Part shown: in pieces, positions 45,438 through 58,209 of the stretch | Position numbering within the stretch: the stretch's first letter is position 1 | Layout: each line of letters opens with the position of its first letter | DNA from: Paraphysoderma sedebokerense | Taxonomy: Eukaryota > Blastocladiomycota > Physodermatomycetes > Physodermatales > Physodermataceae | Direction: 5' to 3' | Assembly: GCA_025602915.1 (NCBI GenBank) | Contig: JAHLJZ010000060.1 | Location: 1-64,000 of the forward strand | DNA: 64,000 nucleotides | The notes under the pieces: generated by a model | Seen by the model: the letters and a program-made list of their open reading frames with translations, nothing else | Told to the model about the DNA's origin: nothing | The model's database searches: none | Position numbers and translations under genes: made by a program

Positions 45438-48400
45438 ATGGAATTGTCAAAAGTAGATTCAAATTTACTTCAACTGTCTGACATTCTACCTCTCATCCAT
45501 CATTATCAACCGACGACGACATCTTCAGCCACGACGAATACTCAACAGCAGCTTCGAATCTTAAATCTACATTCTAATCACATTAAATCTATAGATGCAA
45601 AAGTCACAAAGTTTTTACCCCATTTAACTATCCTTGATCTCTCATCAAACGACATCGAACGAATAGACGGACTCGAATTGTTGCAGAGCTTAAAATCATT
45701 GAATCTTTCTAACAACAAGGTACAGCGAAAAGTACCATATACTGGAATACAATATGAACATCTCACGATAACCTTTTGATTAATTTCTTGTATGATACAT
45801 TAGATTCGACAAATCACCGGTCTCTCTGCTCTCACTAAACTGCAACGATTATACCTTTCTTATAATTTAATCGAAAAATTAGCTGGATTGGTTCACTTGC
45901 ATGGAAATCATCACAAATTGGAATTAATTGATTTAAGAGGAAATGAAATTAAAGATATAAAAGAGATTTATTATCTTGTTGGATTGACGGTACGAATTTT
46001 GTGGCGCCAGCGTTGAACCGTGGATTCTAACTGACCAATTTACTCTAAATGATGCATTACAGAAATTAAAGCATCTGATTTTAAATGATGAAATCAAAGA
46101 TATCTCAAAAGAAATCGATACTAGCATCACACGAATCAATCCGATCTGTAAAGACCCTACATATCGCGCTCAAATTTGGAGCATTTGCCCCCAAATTAGT
46201 TCCTTGGATTGTACAGATGCTGGGGGTCGAAAGATCAAATGTATTGTTTCTTTCAACTCGCAAGTTTATTAATCTATACTAATGTGGAATTACAACATCA
46301 GTGGATGATGCCGCCTTTCAGTTCTCAGAGCTCACTTCGGATTTGTCCAACTTCCTATCCGAGTCTTTTACCGTTTCTTCTCAGATACCGCACCCTTCAT
46401 TACAACCGAACCAACCGAATTTTGATAACTCCATTTATCAAACCTACACTCCTCAACAGACTCAGAATCAATACTTACAGTCAGACCGTCTAACTCGCAT
46501 AGAGGAAGAGATAAAGTCACTAGCTGTCACCCTATCCACTCAACGTCATCAACAAAATCCTTCTACTCAAGCGATGCAAAACGCTACATCAACTTCGAAT
46601 GAGAAAGATTCAGCAATTATCGTAGGTCCCAACGAGTCAATTCAATTAAATATGTTGCAAGAGCAAATGAGGCAACTTTTGCAAATGCAGAGTGAGATAA
46701 TGAAACTGAGAAAGCAAAATGGTGAAACTGAGAAAGTCTTCGGCAAAGGTGTTAAGAACGACGAAGAGATTGAAAGTGATGAAACAAACGAGGTAAAGTT
46801 TGTGTTTGCCCACATCGCAGACGTGCAAGACTTTTCACTTACATAAAGTCACCTAGGACAATGTCGAACACTTCAATCGATGGCGAAAGGAGAAGTTGCA
46901 GGTACGTTTATATTTTAAATAGTATGGGAACGGATGTGACTGACCCATCTATATATCATATCGACAGAAGTTCAAGAAAGAAGGCGGAGTCGGCAAATCA
47001 GGCATTCCGCTAGCAAAGGGTGGAAAGAGCAACAAAAATATGACGAATAATTCCAACTCTCGAGTTGCCCCGTCGACAAAACAGTCAGTACACCTCACAG
47101 GGAAGATTAATTCGCACGCACTGACATGGTTTTAACTATCATAGGAGACCGAAAATAGCTGTCCCATCAACGAAAAACGTGGCACCTCAGGTGACATTGT
47201 ACTCTTCAAAGGATTCGTCTACAAGCTCAGATACCTCCGATGATAGCACCCCGGCAGCAATACTAGCACAAATACCGAAGGCATCCGTACGTGAATCCTC
47301 GCTAAATCACATTACTTTTGAGCCGTAAATTCACATTTCCATATAGTCTACGAATAGAGTCTTAACCTGGCAGTCTGCTCCCAGTCACAATCCATCAACC
47401 CTACCGCCGACTAATCAAGTGATTCACTCATTAGAAGTGGAGCTATCCCGTATTAAAAAATCCGAAGAAGACTGGACGCGAGAGCGGAAGATAATTGATG
47501 ACAGGTATGCTGAAGAAAAACGACGAAGGATAGCATTGGAAAACAAATTGCAGCAGGCAGAAAAAGAGGTTCGTCATTCCCTGGATCACGTCCTTCTGAT
47601 TCATTCGTACGATGTTGACTATTCCAACAGTTTAATGCGAAAGATAAACTCATAGATGAATTGAAGAACAAGGTTGAAAATGGAAATAGCATCATAGAAA
47701 AATTGAAAGCGGTAAGCGACATGACCAGTATTACTCGACGATGTATTCTTTCTCTAGCTAACATTATACATCAGGAGGTCAAATGTCAGGAACAGAACAA
47801 ATCCGGTCAAATTACTGGGGCAACCGAGATACTGGAGTTGCAGATAAAGAAACGAGAAGACGAAATCAACGCGTATCGGAAGAATATATCTGAACTTGAA
47901 GTAAGAATTGGTCCGCTTAAGCCCTTTCAACTTTTTTTAACAGTTTTTCTGGACATCAACAGTCAACTGTCACGAATTTAGAAAGCAAACTTCGCGCAGT
48001 TGAAGAAGAAAAAAGCAAGCTTTCACTTAAGTTTCTAAAGGAGCGAGAGTCATTCAGGATAAAGTCCATAGAAGCTGGAACACAGGTGGAAGCTTTAAAA
48101 ACCACCCTAGAAAAATTATCAAATGAAAACACCAGATTATGTGAGACAGTAAAAGAGAGCGAACACATGTGGAAGGAAAAGTTAGAGGAGGTTTTATCGT
48201 ACGTTTTCAGTTTCCTCTCACTCGTTTTGAACACTCATGGAGAGGCGCCATCTTGACTAAATGCTTAAATAGTGCTCAAGCTACCACAATACATCAAGCG
48301 ATTAAAGAGACTAGCGATAAACTTGAATCACAGTATGCGCCTGTTATCGACGAGTTGGAAGACAAGCTGAAACGCACGAAACAAGCATATGAAGCTTTGG

Positions 48401-50465
48401 AGGACGAGTTCAGGAAGGCAGGGCAAGGTAAGCAAATTCAATTCCTCAGCTTTGAAGGTTCAGCTGTCTGAATCTATTGATTAGAGGAACAGAAGAAATC
48501 CGGTGCACTTGAAAATGCGTTCAAGGAGTTGTCGGAAACGTCCTCTATTCAAAAACAGGTATTCCAATATTATTCTTTTCACATCACCGCGGCGACGATA
48601 GTAACCGTGACAAATTATAGAATTTGACCTTGGCAGCGAAAAAAGAGCAAGAACAGCAGTCGTTGATTCGTGAACTAACTCTAGTCGTCAAGGATCAAAA
48701 ACAAAAATTGGAAGAATTAAGCGATAAAAATCACGGAGTAATTCTGGTTTACGAGGTAATTTATAATGTTTAGAGCTCGTTATCCCTTTCAATGTTTGCT
48801 CGCTGACACGTCAACTGTTGATAAGGATAAACTTCGGTCTCTAGAAACGAAGATTAAGCAACTCACGAAATTCAAAAACGATTATAAACAATCAAAGAAA
48901 GAATGTGACCAATTCAATCATAAGATAACCGAAAAAAACGCGGAAATTAAAGGATTGAAAGACGAGGTGAAAGCGTTAACAGGGAAGTTGAATACTCAGG
49001 TAACTAGAGTTTAGTTTGTTGTGTTGGAATCCAGAATTGATAATTTGACGACACGTATTCGTATGTAAAAAGGCGTTACAGGTTTCTGAAGAAAAAGTGA
49101 AGTTAGAGTGTCGAGTTCAAAATCTAGAAGAAGAAAGAGATAAGTTGGTCAAAGAGTTAGAAAGAGAGTCGGATGTTTGTCCACTTTATTCTATAATCTA
49201 AACGATGTCGCGGTTTCTGATCAACTCGAGTGACTGAATAGATCGTGAAAGTAAAAATCAAAATGCTCGACGACCAAAACGAGACGATACGAAATCTCAA
49301 GGCGAATTTGCAAGCTAAAGTACCCCCGCCTTCCATATCTAATTTAATAATCAAACAGTTATCAACAGCTGTATTCTGACACCTTCCCCATCTGTTTAGA
49401 CCAACGAACACCGATCATTAGTAGACTCTACCACCAAAATACGCGAAGACTTAGAAGACAAACTCGACCAAGAAGTTTCCAAAACTAAAGAACTACTTTC
49501 CGAGGTTTCTTTCTCTCATACTCACCCATCATCTTCAGTTGAAGTTGTGAAATCTAATTGAGATTTATGGTAGTTGGACCGACAAGAAGACATGATTACC
49601 AAACTTGAGACATTGGTAACAGAGTACCGTAATGAACGAAATCAAGCTAGAACTCAAGTTACAGAGTTATCTACGAAATTAACGGAACGTGAAGAAAGTA
49701 TTAAACTGATTGAAAACGAGGTAACCCAAATACAAATCTAAACTTTTCCCTCTTTTTCTTTTCTTTTTTTTTTTTGGCTGGAAACTTGAATTTTAAATCG
49801 TTTCTGTTTTTTTAGGTCACAAAAGTCAAAGGCATGTTTGCATCCAAAGAACAAAAATTATTCGGATCGTTACAAACAGATTTAAAAACTAAAGAAATTA
49901 TAATTGAAGAGTTAAAATCTGCATTAGAGGTAACCCGTTCCAGTTCCATCTACCTAATTTGTCCAAGCCATTCAATCAGATTCCCCCCGCAATAACCTCA
50001 ATTAACCGTCTTGACTTTTTCGGTTATTTTAATTTTCCCTTTTTTCCTTTTCCATCTTCAATTCCCTTCCACCACCAAAACCAAAAGTCCACCCACAAAA
50101 CCCTCACAACCCTCCAACAAACTCACACTTCCACACTCTCCTCTCTTTCCCGCTCCACTGTACAACTAGAATCCACGAAAAAGGAGAACGAAGCGTTACA
50201 TTCCGAAATTCAATTTTTGTTGCAAGAATTGGAGATTCAGAAACGGAGGATGGTGGGGAAGTGGGAGAGGGTGAGAGGGTTTTTGTTGGATGATGATGGG
50301 GATGATGGGAATGATGATCATGAAAAAGTGGTGGTGGAGAATGATAAAGGGAAGGGGAAGGTGAAGGTTGGGATGGGGAGAGATCAGAATCGGGATGTGA
50401 AGAATTCGAATTTGAAGGCCGGAGGTATAGTTGGGGTTGGGAGAAAAAAGAAGAGTGTAGTGTAG
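45438..50465 (+). CDS. LRRCC1/VFL1-like leucine-rich-repeat coiled-coil basal-body protein
   Basis: A many-exon gene (first exon 45438-45720; the last large piece ends 50465). The N-terminal 180 residues hold four or five SDS22-type leucine-rich repeats (LRILNLHSNHIKSI, LTILDLSSNDIERIDG, LKSLNLSNNKIRQITG, LQRLYLSYNLIEKLAG) and an LRR cap with PTYRAQIWSICPQISSLD. A Ser/Thr/Gln-rich spacer follows, then about 900 residues of near-continuous coiled coil (for example LDRQEDMITKLETLVTEYR and VKGMFASKEQKLF), ending in a basic VGRKKKSVV tail. Chlamydomonas VFL1 and human LRRCC1 have this plan, mark one side of the centriole lumen and control flagellar number and position. Other LRR-coiled-coil ciliary proteins are possible. 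Many introns are 50-80 bp, and a 49.7-kb intron has a long T tract. Confidence 0.8.
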
Positions 50466-50810
50466 TCGTTAGTGACTGAACGTGATGATTGTTCAAGTGC
50501 AACTTCTATTTAAATTATTCACTCTTATACTTCATCAATGACGATGGCAACGATTGAGAATCTTTATAAACTAAAGATGCGAGTTTTTTTATTGATTGCG
50601 ATGACCTCTAAATACTAGATACCAAAAATTCATTATATTCAAATAAACCGCACTCACTCAACTAGTTCCACCCCATTCAAATCGGCTTTACTAAAGATAT
50701 AAATACAAATTTTTTGACCATGTCACTAAAAAGATGCGTTCAATCAAGACTCATGTATTGTATTGTTGTCTATGTGAATGGCTTTGTTATTTTATTTATT
50801 TCCGGGAAAC

Positions 50811-53800
50811 TTAGAAAAGGAGTTCAGTGTATTTGGGGTACGGCCTAGAGAGGAGAAAAAAAAACAACCACGGATTAATTAAGTGACTGAAAAAAAAAGA
50901 GAACAGGCAAGCATAAATAAGTAATGTGGACGTACCAGTATTTATCGGCAATGTGGGTTTCCAAAGTATCGGCCTTTGATCGGATACTTTCCATCACGGG
51001 TAATATATCAGAGTTACTCTTTCTAGCTTGTTCAAGCGGGTCAGACAAAGCCGTCACATCGTCAATGACTTTTTCCAATTTGGCGCTTGCGACTTGTAAA
51101 TCAGAAACGATGGGAGTGATGGCATCGAGAACTTTACGTTCCGGAGCGGCGGAAGTTTTGGTGGATTCGATAGAGTTGATGGTGTCGGCGAGAACTTTAC
51201 GGTATTCGTAGGAAGCAGGGAGGATAGAGTGGTTGATCATGCTTCGGAGGGTATTGGCTTCGATGAGAAGATCTTTGGTGTATCTATCAAAATCTACAAT
51301 GTCAGCGGCAATTTCGAAATGAAAAATATCTGTTAAAGCAAGAAAAGAATCTAACCGTTCAACCAAAACGTGGTATCGTGAGTGGAGTTCCTCTTTGGTA
51401 AAGATACCGGATTTGATCAACATTTCAGAGTGAACCGGGTTCATGAGTTGGTCAAAAGCGTCAGGGCAGTTGCGAATATTAGGGAGTCCTCGTTTCTCGG
51501 CTTCAACAACCCAAGCTTGTGAGCTGTAATAAAATAAAAGTACAAGATGAATTAGCTACCGCGAAGAATGTGTGCCAATATTCTAAAAGCAGAACGAACA
51601 GGAAGGATACGCACTAGTTGTCACCTTCGAAACGGATGGCCTTGGTCTTCTTGATGTATTCACGGATGACCGCGAGTTTGTCTTCATCGGAAGCAATGTG
51701 TCGACCAGCTAACAAAGGATAATATTGTTAGAAATGAGGCTTTTTAAAGACATAACAGCTCATCATTAATAACTTACCCATCTTGGCTTCAAGAGATTTG
51801 GCAACATCTTCGAGAGCGGAAGCGACAGCGGCTGTCAACAAAGTGACGGGGAATGAAGGAGATTGTTTAGCACCGACGGCTCTGAATTCGAATTTGTTAC
51901 CGGTGAAAGCGAACGGAGAAGTTCTGTTTCTGTCGGTCAAATCTCTGGCGATTTCGGGCAAAACGGCGAGTTTAAGATCCAAAACGGTACCACCGAGTTT
52001 GATAGTTTGGACGTGCGGCTGCGAGAAGTTTTTGAGGGGACGAGATTCTTCGACTGCGTTGAGGACTTCGGTGAGTTGTTCTCCGAGGAAAGCAGAGACG
52101 ATGCCGGGGGGAGCTTCGTTGGCACCGAGACGATGTTCGTTGGAGGAAGAAGCGATACCACATCGGAGGAGACCACCGTGACGGTGAACACCATGAAGGG
52201 TAGCGACGAGGAAAAGAAGGAAACGGTAGTTGGTTTCAGGCTTGACGGTCGGGTCTAAAAGATTGTCGCCGGTGTCGGTGGACATGGCAAAGTTACAATG
52301 TTTGCCGGACCCGTTGACTCCCTTGAAGGGCTTTTCGTGGTAGAGAACCTATAATGGACAAGTAAAAATATAATTAGCACTTGCACAGGTCTTTACAAAA
52401 GTACCAAAAAGAAAACAACCGATCTTTACCTTCAATTTATGACGGTGAGAAACTTGATGAAGGACATCCATCAACAACAAGTTGTGGTCGACGGCAACTG
52501 TAGCTTCTTCAAAGATGGGGGCAACTTCGAATTGAGCAGGGGCGACTTCGTTGTGTCTTGTTTTCACTGGGACACCCAATTTGTAACATTCCAATTCGGT
52601 TTCGCTCATGGTAGCCAAAACTCTGCTGGGGATTTTACCAAAGTAATGATCTTCCAATTGTTGATGTTTGGGGGGAACAGAACCGATCAAAGTTCTGCCG
52701 GATAATTTCAGATCGGGTCTCAGAGAGTACAAGGCACGATCGACGAGGAAGAATTCTTGCTCGATACCGAGGGTGGTGTAGACTCTGTTGACGTTTTCGC
52801 CAATCAAACGGAGGACTTTACAGGCGGCACGGGAAAGGGCTTCATTGGATCGGAGAAGGACAGTTTTTTCGTCGAGGGCTTCACCGTTGTATGAAATGAA
52901 AACGGATGGAATGTAGAGAACGGAGGTGTTGTTGTTTTGGACTTGACGAATGTACATAGGACTGTGAGAGGGGACGACGATTGTCAGATTCGACGTGTTT
53001 AACTGAGAATGACAATTGTGCAAATTACCTTGTAGTATCCCAAACAGTGTAACCTCTAGCTTCGAAGGTTGTTCTCATACCGCCAGAGGGAAAAGAAGAG
53101 GCATCGGGTTCTGATTGCAACAATTGCGATCCGGAGAAAGCATCGATGGCAACAGCCTGGAAGGAGGGACAAATTGATTAACGACATGATATCTTGATCT
53201 ACAAGAGATGAAGATCGGTACGTACTCCTTCGATAGAATCACCGTAACGAAAGTTCAAGAAGGAGTCGTGTTTTTCGGCAGTGGAACCAGTTTGAGGTTG
53301 GAACCAATGGGTGAAATGGGTGGCCTAATATCGTTTTGATGACGTGTGCGTAATGAGAATAGGCGTCAGTTTATCAAATTCAAGGGCAGCAGGTATTGGG
53401 GCATCATGGAAGAAGTGGAAAAGACATGATTTGGTAAAAGGCAGTCGCTTGACAACCAATTCAATTGACTTTTAAGGAAAAAAAATTGTGTTGTGACAAA
53501 GGAAATAAACCGCGCCCAAAAACAGGGACAACGGGAACCAGAGACTTCCGACCGCCACTTTCCACAGATACCGTGGACGGAGGTCTCTTTGTCGTTCTCC
53601 TTAGGATTCTCCAAAGACAACAAATAAAAGAAAACAAAAACACAACAAAGAACACGCCAACAAAAGGAGGAAAAAAAAACAAATACGTACACCGCGGTCC
53701 ATGGCCCAAATTCTGACAGCGTGAGCGACAGCGTCGGCGGTGGGTTTGTCCATGTTTTGACGGCCCTTCATTTGCTTGACGAATTGAGCGTAGATGGGTT

Positions 53801-53960
53801 TTGGGAGAGCCTGTTGGAGCTGTTTGAGGCCAAAGACGTTCTGTCCGTATATCTCAGAGATGTACTGCGGCTTCCCGCTGGCGTGCCTAGGGTAGACGAC
53901 TTCCCTGGCAGCGCGGTTGACGCCTTCGACAATGTTTTCTATTCTTGCAGAGTGTGACAT
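50811..53960 (-). CDS. Type III glutamine synthetase (GlnN-like)
   Basis: Eight exons on minus (53960-53691, 53324-53226, 53156-53029, 52961-52430, 52348-51778, 51708-51615, 51523-50936, 50844-50811) give 771 residues with all phases agreeing. GSIII signatures are [107 protein letters not shown] and [19 protein letters not shown]. The end [11 protein letters not shown] needs a 34-bp last exon. The enzyme makes glutamine from glutamate and ammonia with ATP; it is a large, usually dodecameric form distinct from the GSII typical of fungi and animals. There is no obvious organelle signal. The first intron is 366 bp. An upstream palindrome of GATA sites suggests nitrogen control. Confidence 0.95.
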
Positions 53961-54133
53961 TGGTATCAGATATGGAATGGGATGTAGAGTGGAGGGAGAG
54001 TGGAGGGAATGAGGGAATGAGAGAGGGAATGAGAGGGAAGGGAATGCGCGTGTCCACTTTGCCGATTCAGCCAGAGGGAAAAGGGGAACGCAGTCACGCC
54101 GTCGCGCTGTCCTCTGCACGCACCCTGATTGGC

Positions 54134-54156
54134 TGCAGATAGGCTTATCTTATCTG
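54134..54156. promoter_or_regulatory. GATA-site inverted repeat upstream of glutamine synthetase
   Basis: GCAGATA and TATCTGC form an inverted repeat with a 9-bp centre that adds a third TTATC core. It lies 174-196 bp upstream of the glutamine synthetase ATG, with CCAAT-type and CACGTG elements on either side. GATA factors control nitrogen genes in better-studied fungi; their action here is inferred. Confidence 0.55.
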
Positions 54157-54198
54157 CCAAGTCACATAAGTCACGTGTCCCACTTGTCCCGTGAAAAG

Positions 54199-54256
54199 GG
54201 GAATCAGAGGGAATCAGAGGGAATCAGAAGGGAATCAGAGGGAATCAGAGGGAATC
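54199..54256. repeat. 10-bp tandem repeat (GGGAATCAGA), six units
   Basis: Six head-to-tail copies, one with an extra base. Adjacent to the GATA palindrome; it matches the GGGAATGAG repeats at 53985-54050 in its GGGAAT core. Confidence 0.8.
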
Positions 54257-55107
54257 TAGTGTGGAGTGTGGACTGGTGGAGTGAAACTTTCAACACTGCA
54301 ATCACACCACACACTACAGTGACACTGGATGAGACTATACACTCAATACATGTACAAAGAGAATACCATCAAGATGAAGACACCCCACTCACCAGCACTA
54401 GCACCAGCCAACACTTTGGCCACCCCCCTGTCCATACTGTCCATCCTTGATTTATGCATATGCCTTGTATCCATTGTCTCGTTGTCTACACACCCCGCGC
54501 TCATGCCGAAACTTCAACTCTCAGCTACAAACTAGAATGTCCTTTTTTCTGTTTAGAACACTCTTTATTCTTTGCTCTCCTTTGATCGTCCCATTTACAC
54601 AGCTTGTATTGGCCACGTCAATTCAGTTATCACACCATACTCACGTCCCCACTCATTGCGCAATCCACATACCAATTCAAACTTGATTCACCACCCTGAA
54701 ACACAATATTGAATATACATAATAAATCACAATACATTTTTATGAGATGGGAATCGGTGTTATCTGGAGGCCTCCGATAACTGATTCCATTTACCATATC
54801 CATGTTCCTGATCTTATTATCGCAGTACTTATAAGGAGTCTAACCAAAATGTGAAGAGGAGAAAATTTTATTCCAAGTTGCAGACTACACATCATATACT
54901 GGTAATCAGCTACTAGCTACTAAAATGTACAATCTTGGATTGAATTTTCACTCTTACAGAGCATGGCCGTACGAAGCGCGCGCAAGAGGGGTTCTGTCGT
55001 GTCGGTGAATTGGGTATCATCTGGTTATCTGGTATCATCCTAGTTCCAACTATTACATCGCCACCATTGTCAATAATAATATCAAAATTTCAAAACCACC
55101 GCACTAA

Positions 55108-56921
55108 TCACTCTACTTCAACCAACCGACTCTCCCCCGTCAACTTGATCCTACCCCCGCTTACACTTCCCCACCTCTTCTTCCACATGTCTCTCACCAT
55201 CATCTTCAAGTCATCACCCGGCGGAATCTTGCGTACAAACAATTCAGCGTCCATGTGCGCTTTCACCAAAAAGAATTCATTTTTACCAAGAACGCAGGGA
55301 GATCCAGGTCGCGGTCGATAAGTGTAGCATCTTTTCCAATGTGTCCTAATCAAATTCAATACAGATTAAATACTCGTAGATTCGTACATTTCAATAATTA
55401 AAATTTAATAAAACGTACCACATGTATGCTAAATTTGTTGCAGTGTTATTTACAATCTGTAATGATGAACCCGTGGACGGATTCGTTGGGGGAGTATATA
55501 TATATTGGGTATCGTTGAACGGCGAGTTATACAAAACTGTCTGAAAAAAGGATTCATCGGGTATACGTGTTTTCAAGAAAAATTGGTACCATTCTTGAGC
55601 GAGTGGGGAAGTGATCAGGTAGTCTACGTACTGTGAAGCGAGGAGGACCCATTGAGTGTCTTAACGGTTGAAAAAAAGTTAAATCATTGTGAGTTCATCA
55701 TCTAATTAAATCTTAATAAAAAAAAAAATTGACGGTACTTTTCAAAATGACACCATTTCGAGGTGTAAACCACATTTTGCTACACTCTTCATCCATACAT
55801 CTCCCCACAGTGCGTCTACAATTCTCTTCCACAGGTTCCCCTCGACTCGATTTCACCGTGTCACTCCAGGTACACCCCTTCACCATATCATTTCGATGAG
55901 ACACCATACTTTTCCCGTTCAACGATCCAACTAAATACTCTAACCTCCACAACGGTTGCAAAGGATACGAGTACCCGCATAAATTCATCACGTGAGACCA
56001 TTTCCCTGATTTTTGGGCCTCGGCGGACAAATTGTACTCGTGTGCTAATTTTAGGAGATGCATTTCCATTTCAATGATAGATGGGAACCCCCAAAGAACA
56101 AAATACCGAAATTTTGAGAAACGAATGTTGGGGTAACTTTGTAGTTGTTGTTGAAATGCGAGGTACTCGGGTTCGGAAACTTTAGCGTCGACGTGAATGA
56201 AATAAACATGATGCGGGTGGTATCCTACTTCTAGGAACTCACGGAGTCCTTGTAAGGTTCCATTATTATGAGCGAATAAAATAAATGCAAGTTTGACCGG
56301 GGGTGTTCGATACAGTAGCGAGGTCGGCGGGGTAGAGAGAAGCGTCACCAGAGAATTCTGATTCTTCACCTCTACCGATGAATTTGTTTTAGAAAATTCA
56401 AAACTCCTTGGTCGCTTGTCTTTTGAATTTCCTTCATTCTCCGTATCTACGTTGACTTGTTCATCCTTATTCTGAATGTTAAATGTCGGGCGAATTCTAG
56501 AGTGACCTCCCAAACCTTCATTCCTACTCGGCCTCATGAACAACTCATTCCTCCTCCGCCCTCCATTTCTAAAAACCTGAACCCCACCGTCCCCCTCATC
56601 CACACCACCATTAACCCACTCACCCCCCATTCTCTCTTCCCTATCTCTTATACCCCACTCTCTACTTTCATTCGTAACCACCAAAACTTTTTTATCCTCC
56701 GACAAAAACTGCTTGGTATATTCCACCGATACTTCAAAACGTACTTTCTCGATGACAGTCCTCACTGATTCGTCGAATTCGGGTACGGGTAGTGCGAAGT
56801 CAGGGATAGACAAGGATATCCAATTGTGGAGAGTGTACATTCCGACGGCTGCACAAGCGAACAAGAATAAGAGGACGAAACGACTCGGTTTTGAGGTTGT
56901 TGAGGTTGTTGAGTTTGACAT
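55108..56921 (-). CDS. GT14-family glycosyltransferase (core-2/I-branching or xylosyltransferase type)
   Basis: Three exons on minus, 56921-55739, 55659-55419 and 55345-55108, give 553 residues. Residues 14-34 (FVLLFLFACAAVGMYTLHNW) are a type II Golgi anchor. A charged, Asn/Arg-rich stem runs to about 200. The GT14 catalytic domain follows: VKLAFILFAHNNGTLQGLREFLEVGYHPHHVYFIHVD at its start, NIRFSKFRYFVLWGFPSIIEMEMHLL, WSHVMNLCGYSYPL, and late PDESFFQTVLYNSPF with an acidic Asp-Glu, a position used as catalytic base in the family. It transfers GlcNAc or xylose from UDP-sugar to glycans or protein; which one cannot be told. The final HWKRCYTYRPRPGSP to AHMDAELFVRK block is typical of the domain end. 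Confidence 0.88.
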
Positions 56922-57417
56922 TTTCTCGTCTCGCTATAAGGTCTTGAACTCAATGTCGAGATATCATTTAAAAAAATAAAATAACCCACAGTTAGATACT
57001 TAGTCTACGAGTACAAGAAACTTGATAAACAAGAAAGACCAAAACATGATAAACAAGAAAGACCAAAACATCTCAAACCAATTCTCAGAAACACAGATGC
57101 AAAGCTTAAATCTCACACCAGCCGACTTTAACATTTTACGAAATAATTGTATGCACAATACCCACGTAGCAAGAAACCCGGCTACTTTGGCTGTTCTTAA
57201 TTCTGATTGGGCAGTTCATTTAGACTCGCGTCGTCTGCGGAGTTTTTGGTTCTTTGAGTTGTGAGGATGATGTAATACGACGTGCAGTGGTTATAGGTAC
57301 ACTGAATATCACAGAACTGAGCATATAGCATATGACGGTTATAAAGTTGTATGCTTAAACTTAATTCCCTGTATTGCTATTGAATATAGCCGTTAACCGT
57401 ACGCCTGGGCCCCGGAA
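56922..57417. other. Divergent promoter region, GT14 and Smr genes
   Basis: About 500 bp including a perfect 24-bp tandem duplication. No supported gene. Confidence 0.45.
57023..57070. repeat. Perfect 24-bp tandem duplication, two units
   Basis: The unit beginning TGATAAACAAG occurs twice head to tail without mismatch. Confidence 0.9.
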
Positions 57418-58209
57418 ATGGGAAATCTCATCTCGTCGCTCTTGCATTCGTCGTCGTCCTCAGACGCATCCTCGCAATCTCCACTGCAGAAAGCAGAACA
57501 CCATCGACAGGAAGCCACCAAGATTGCACAACAACGATCCTCTTTGTTCGAAGATAGCAAAAGAGCATGGAACAACGGTACATATCTTGAATGAACATGT
57601 CCTTTGACATCTCCAAGTCTTATAAAAAGAATCCATTGCGCTAAAGATATGATCTCACCCTCAAACCTTCATTCATTGTAGGAAACAAACCTCTCGCCTC
57701 TTCTCTTTCATCCCAGGCCCACTCTCTCAGTCCTTCCCTCAAATCACACAACGCTCAAGCCTGCTTATTGTACTTTAACCACTACAACTCTCACCGTCCT
57801 ATCTACGAAATAGACCTCCATGGATTATTCGTCGCTGAAGCTCTTGAAAAAGTAGAAGAGCGAATTCAACAATTGATGAAGTTGAAGAAGAAGGGGGAAA
57901 AATGGAACGACAAGTTGAGTTTGGTGGTCATAACTGGGTGGGGTCGGCATTCGGAAGGTGGAGTTGCAAAGATTAAACCAGAGGTGGAAAAATTTGTTCA
58001 GTATGTTAGATTGACATTGTTATTCTTCAGTTCCTCCATCCCCTCTCACTGAGCGTCAAACCCTAAATCCTATGGCTTTTTCTACTACCTTGAACCACAG
58101 GAAATACCGAGTCTCTATCACCCCGGACTTCCCAAACAAAGGTTGCCTATACGTCGAATTCAACGATAAGGGCGAATTTAAATGGGGAGATTTATGTATA
58201 GTGATGTAA
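57418..58209 (+). CDS. Smr-domain protein with predicted N-myristoylation
   Basis: Exons 57418-57577, 57682-58000 and 58101-58209 give 195 residues. The N-terminus MGNLISSLLHSSS fits the MGxxxS rule for N-myristoylation. A DUF1771-type helical lead follows (KAEHHRQEATKIAQQRSSLF, then HNAQACLLYFNHYNSHRP). The Smr domain then has the full IDLHGLFVAEALEKV motif, KLSLVVITGWGRHSEGG with the GxG loop, and ends VEFNDKGEFKWG. Smr domains bind nucleic acid and several are nucleases; the DLHGL and TGxGxHS elements kept here are the ones associated with activity. Membrane tethering by a lipid would be unusual for the family. Confidence 0.88.

Larger units (their letters stand above)
53961..55107. other. 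Promoter of glutamine synthetase and 3' flank of the GT14 gene
   Basis: About 1.15 kb. Close to the start there are GGGAATGAG-type simple repeats (53985-54050), an ATTGG site (about 54127), the GATA palindrome, a CACGTG E-box (about 54173) and a 10-bp tandem repeat. Frames across the repeats are artefacts. Confidence 0.5.
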
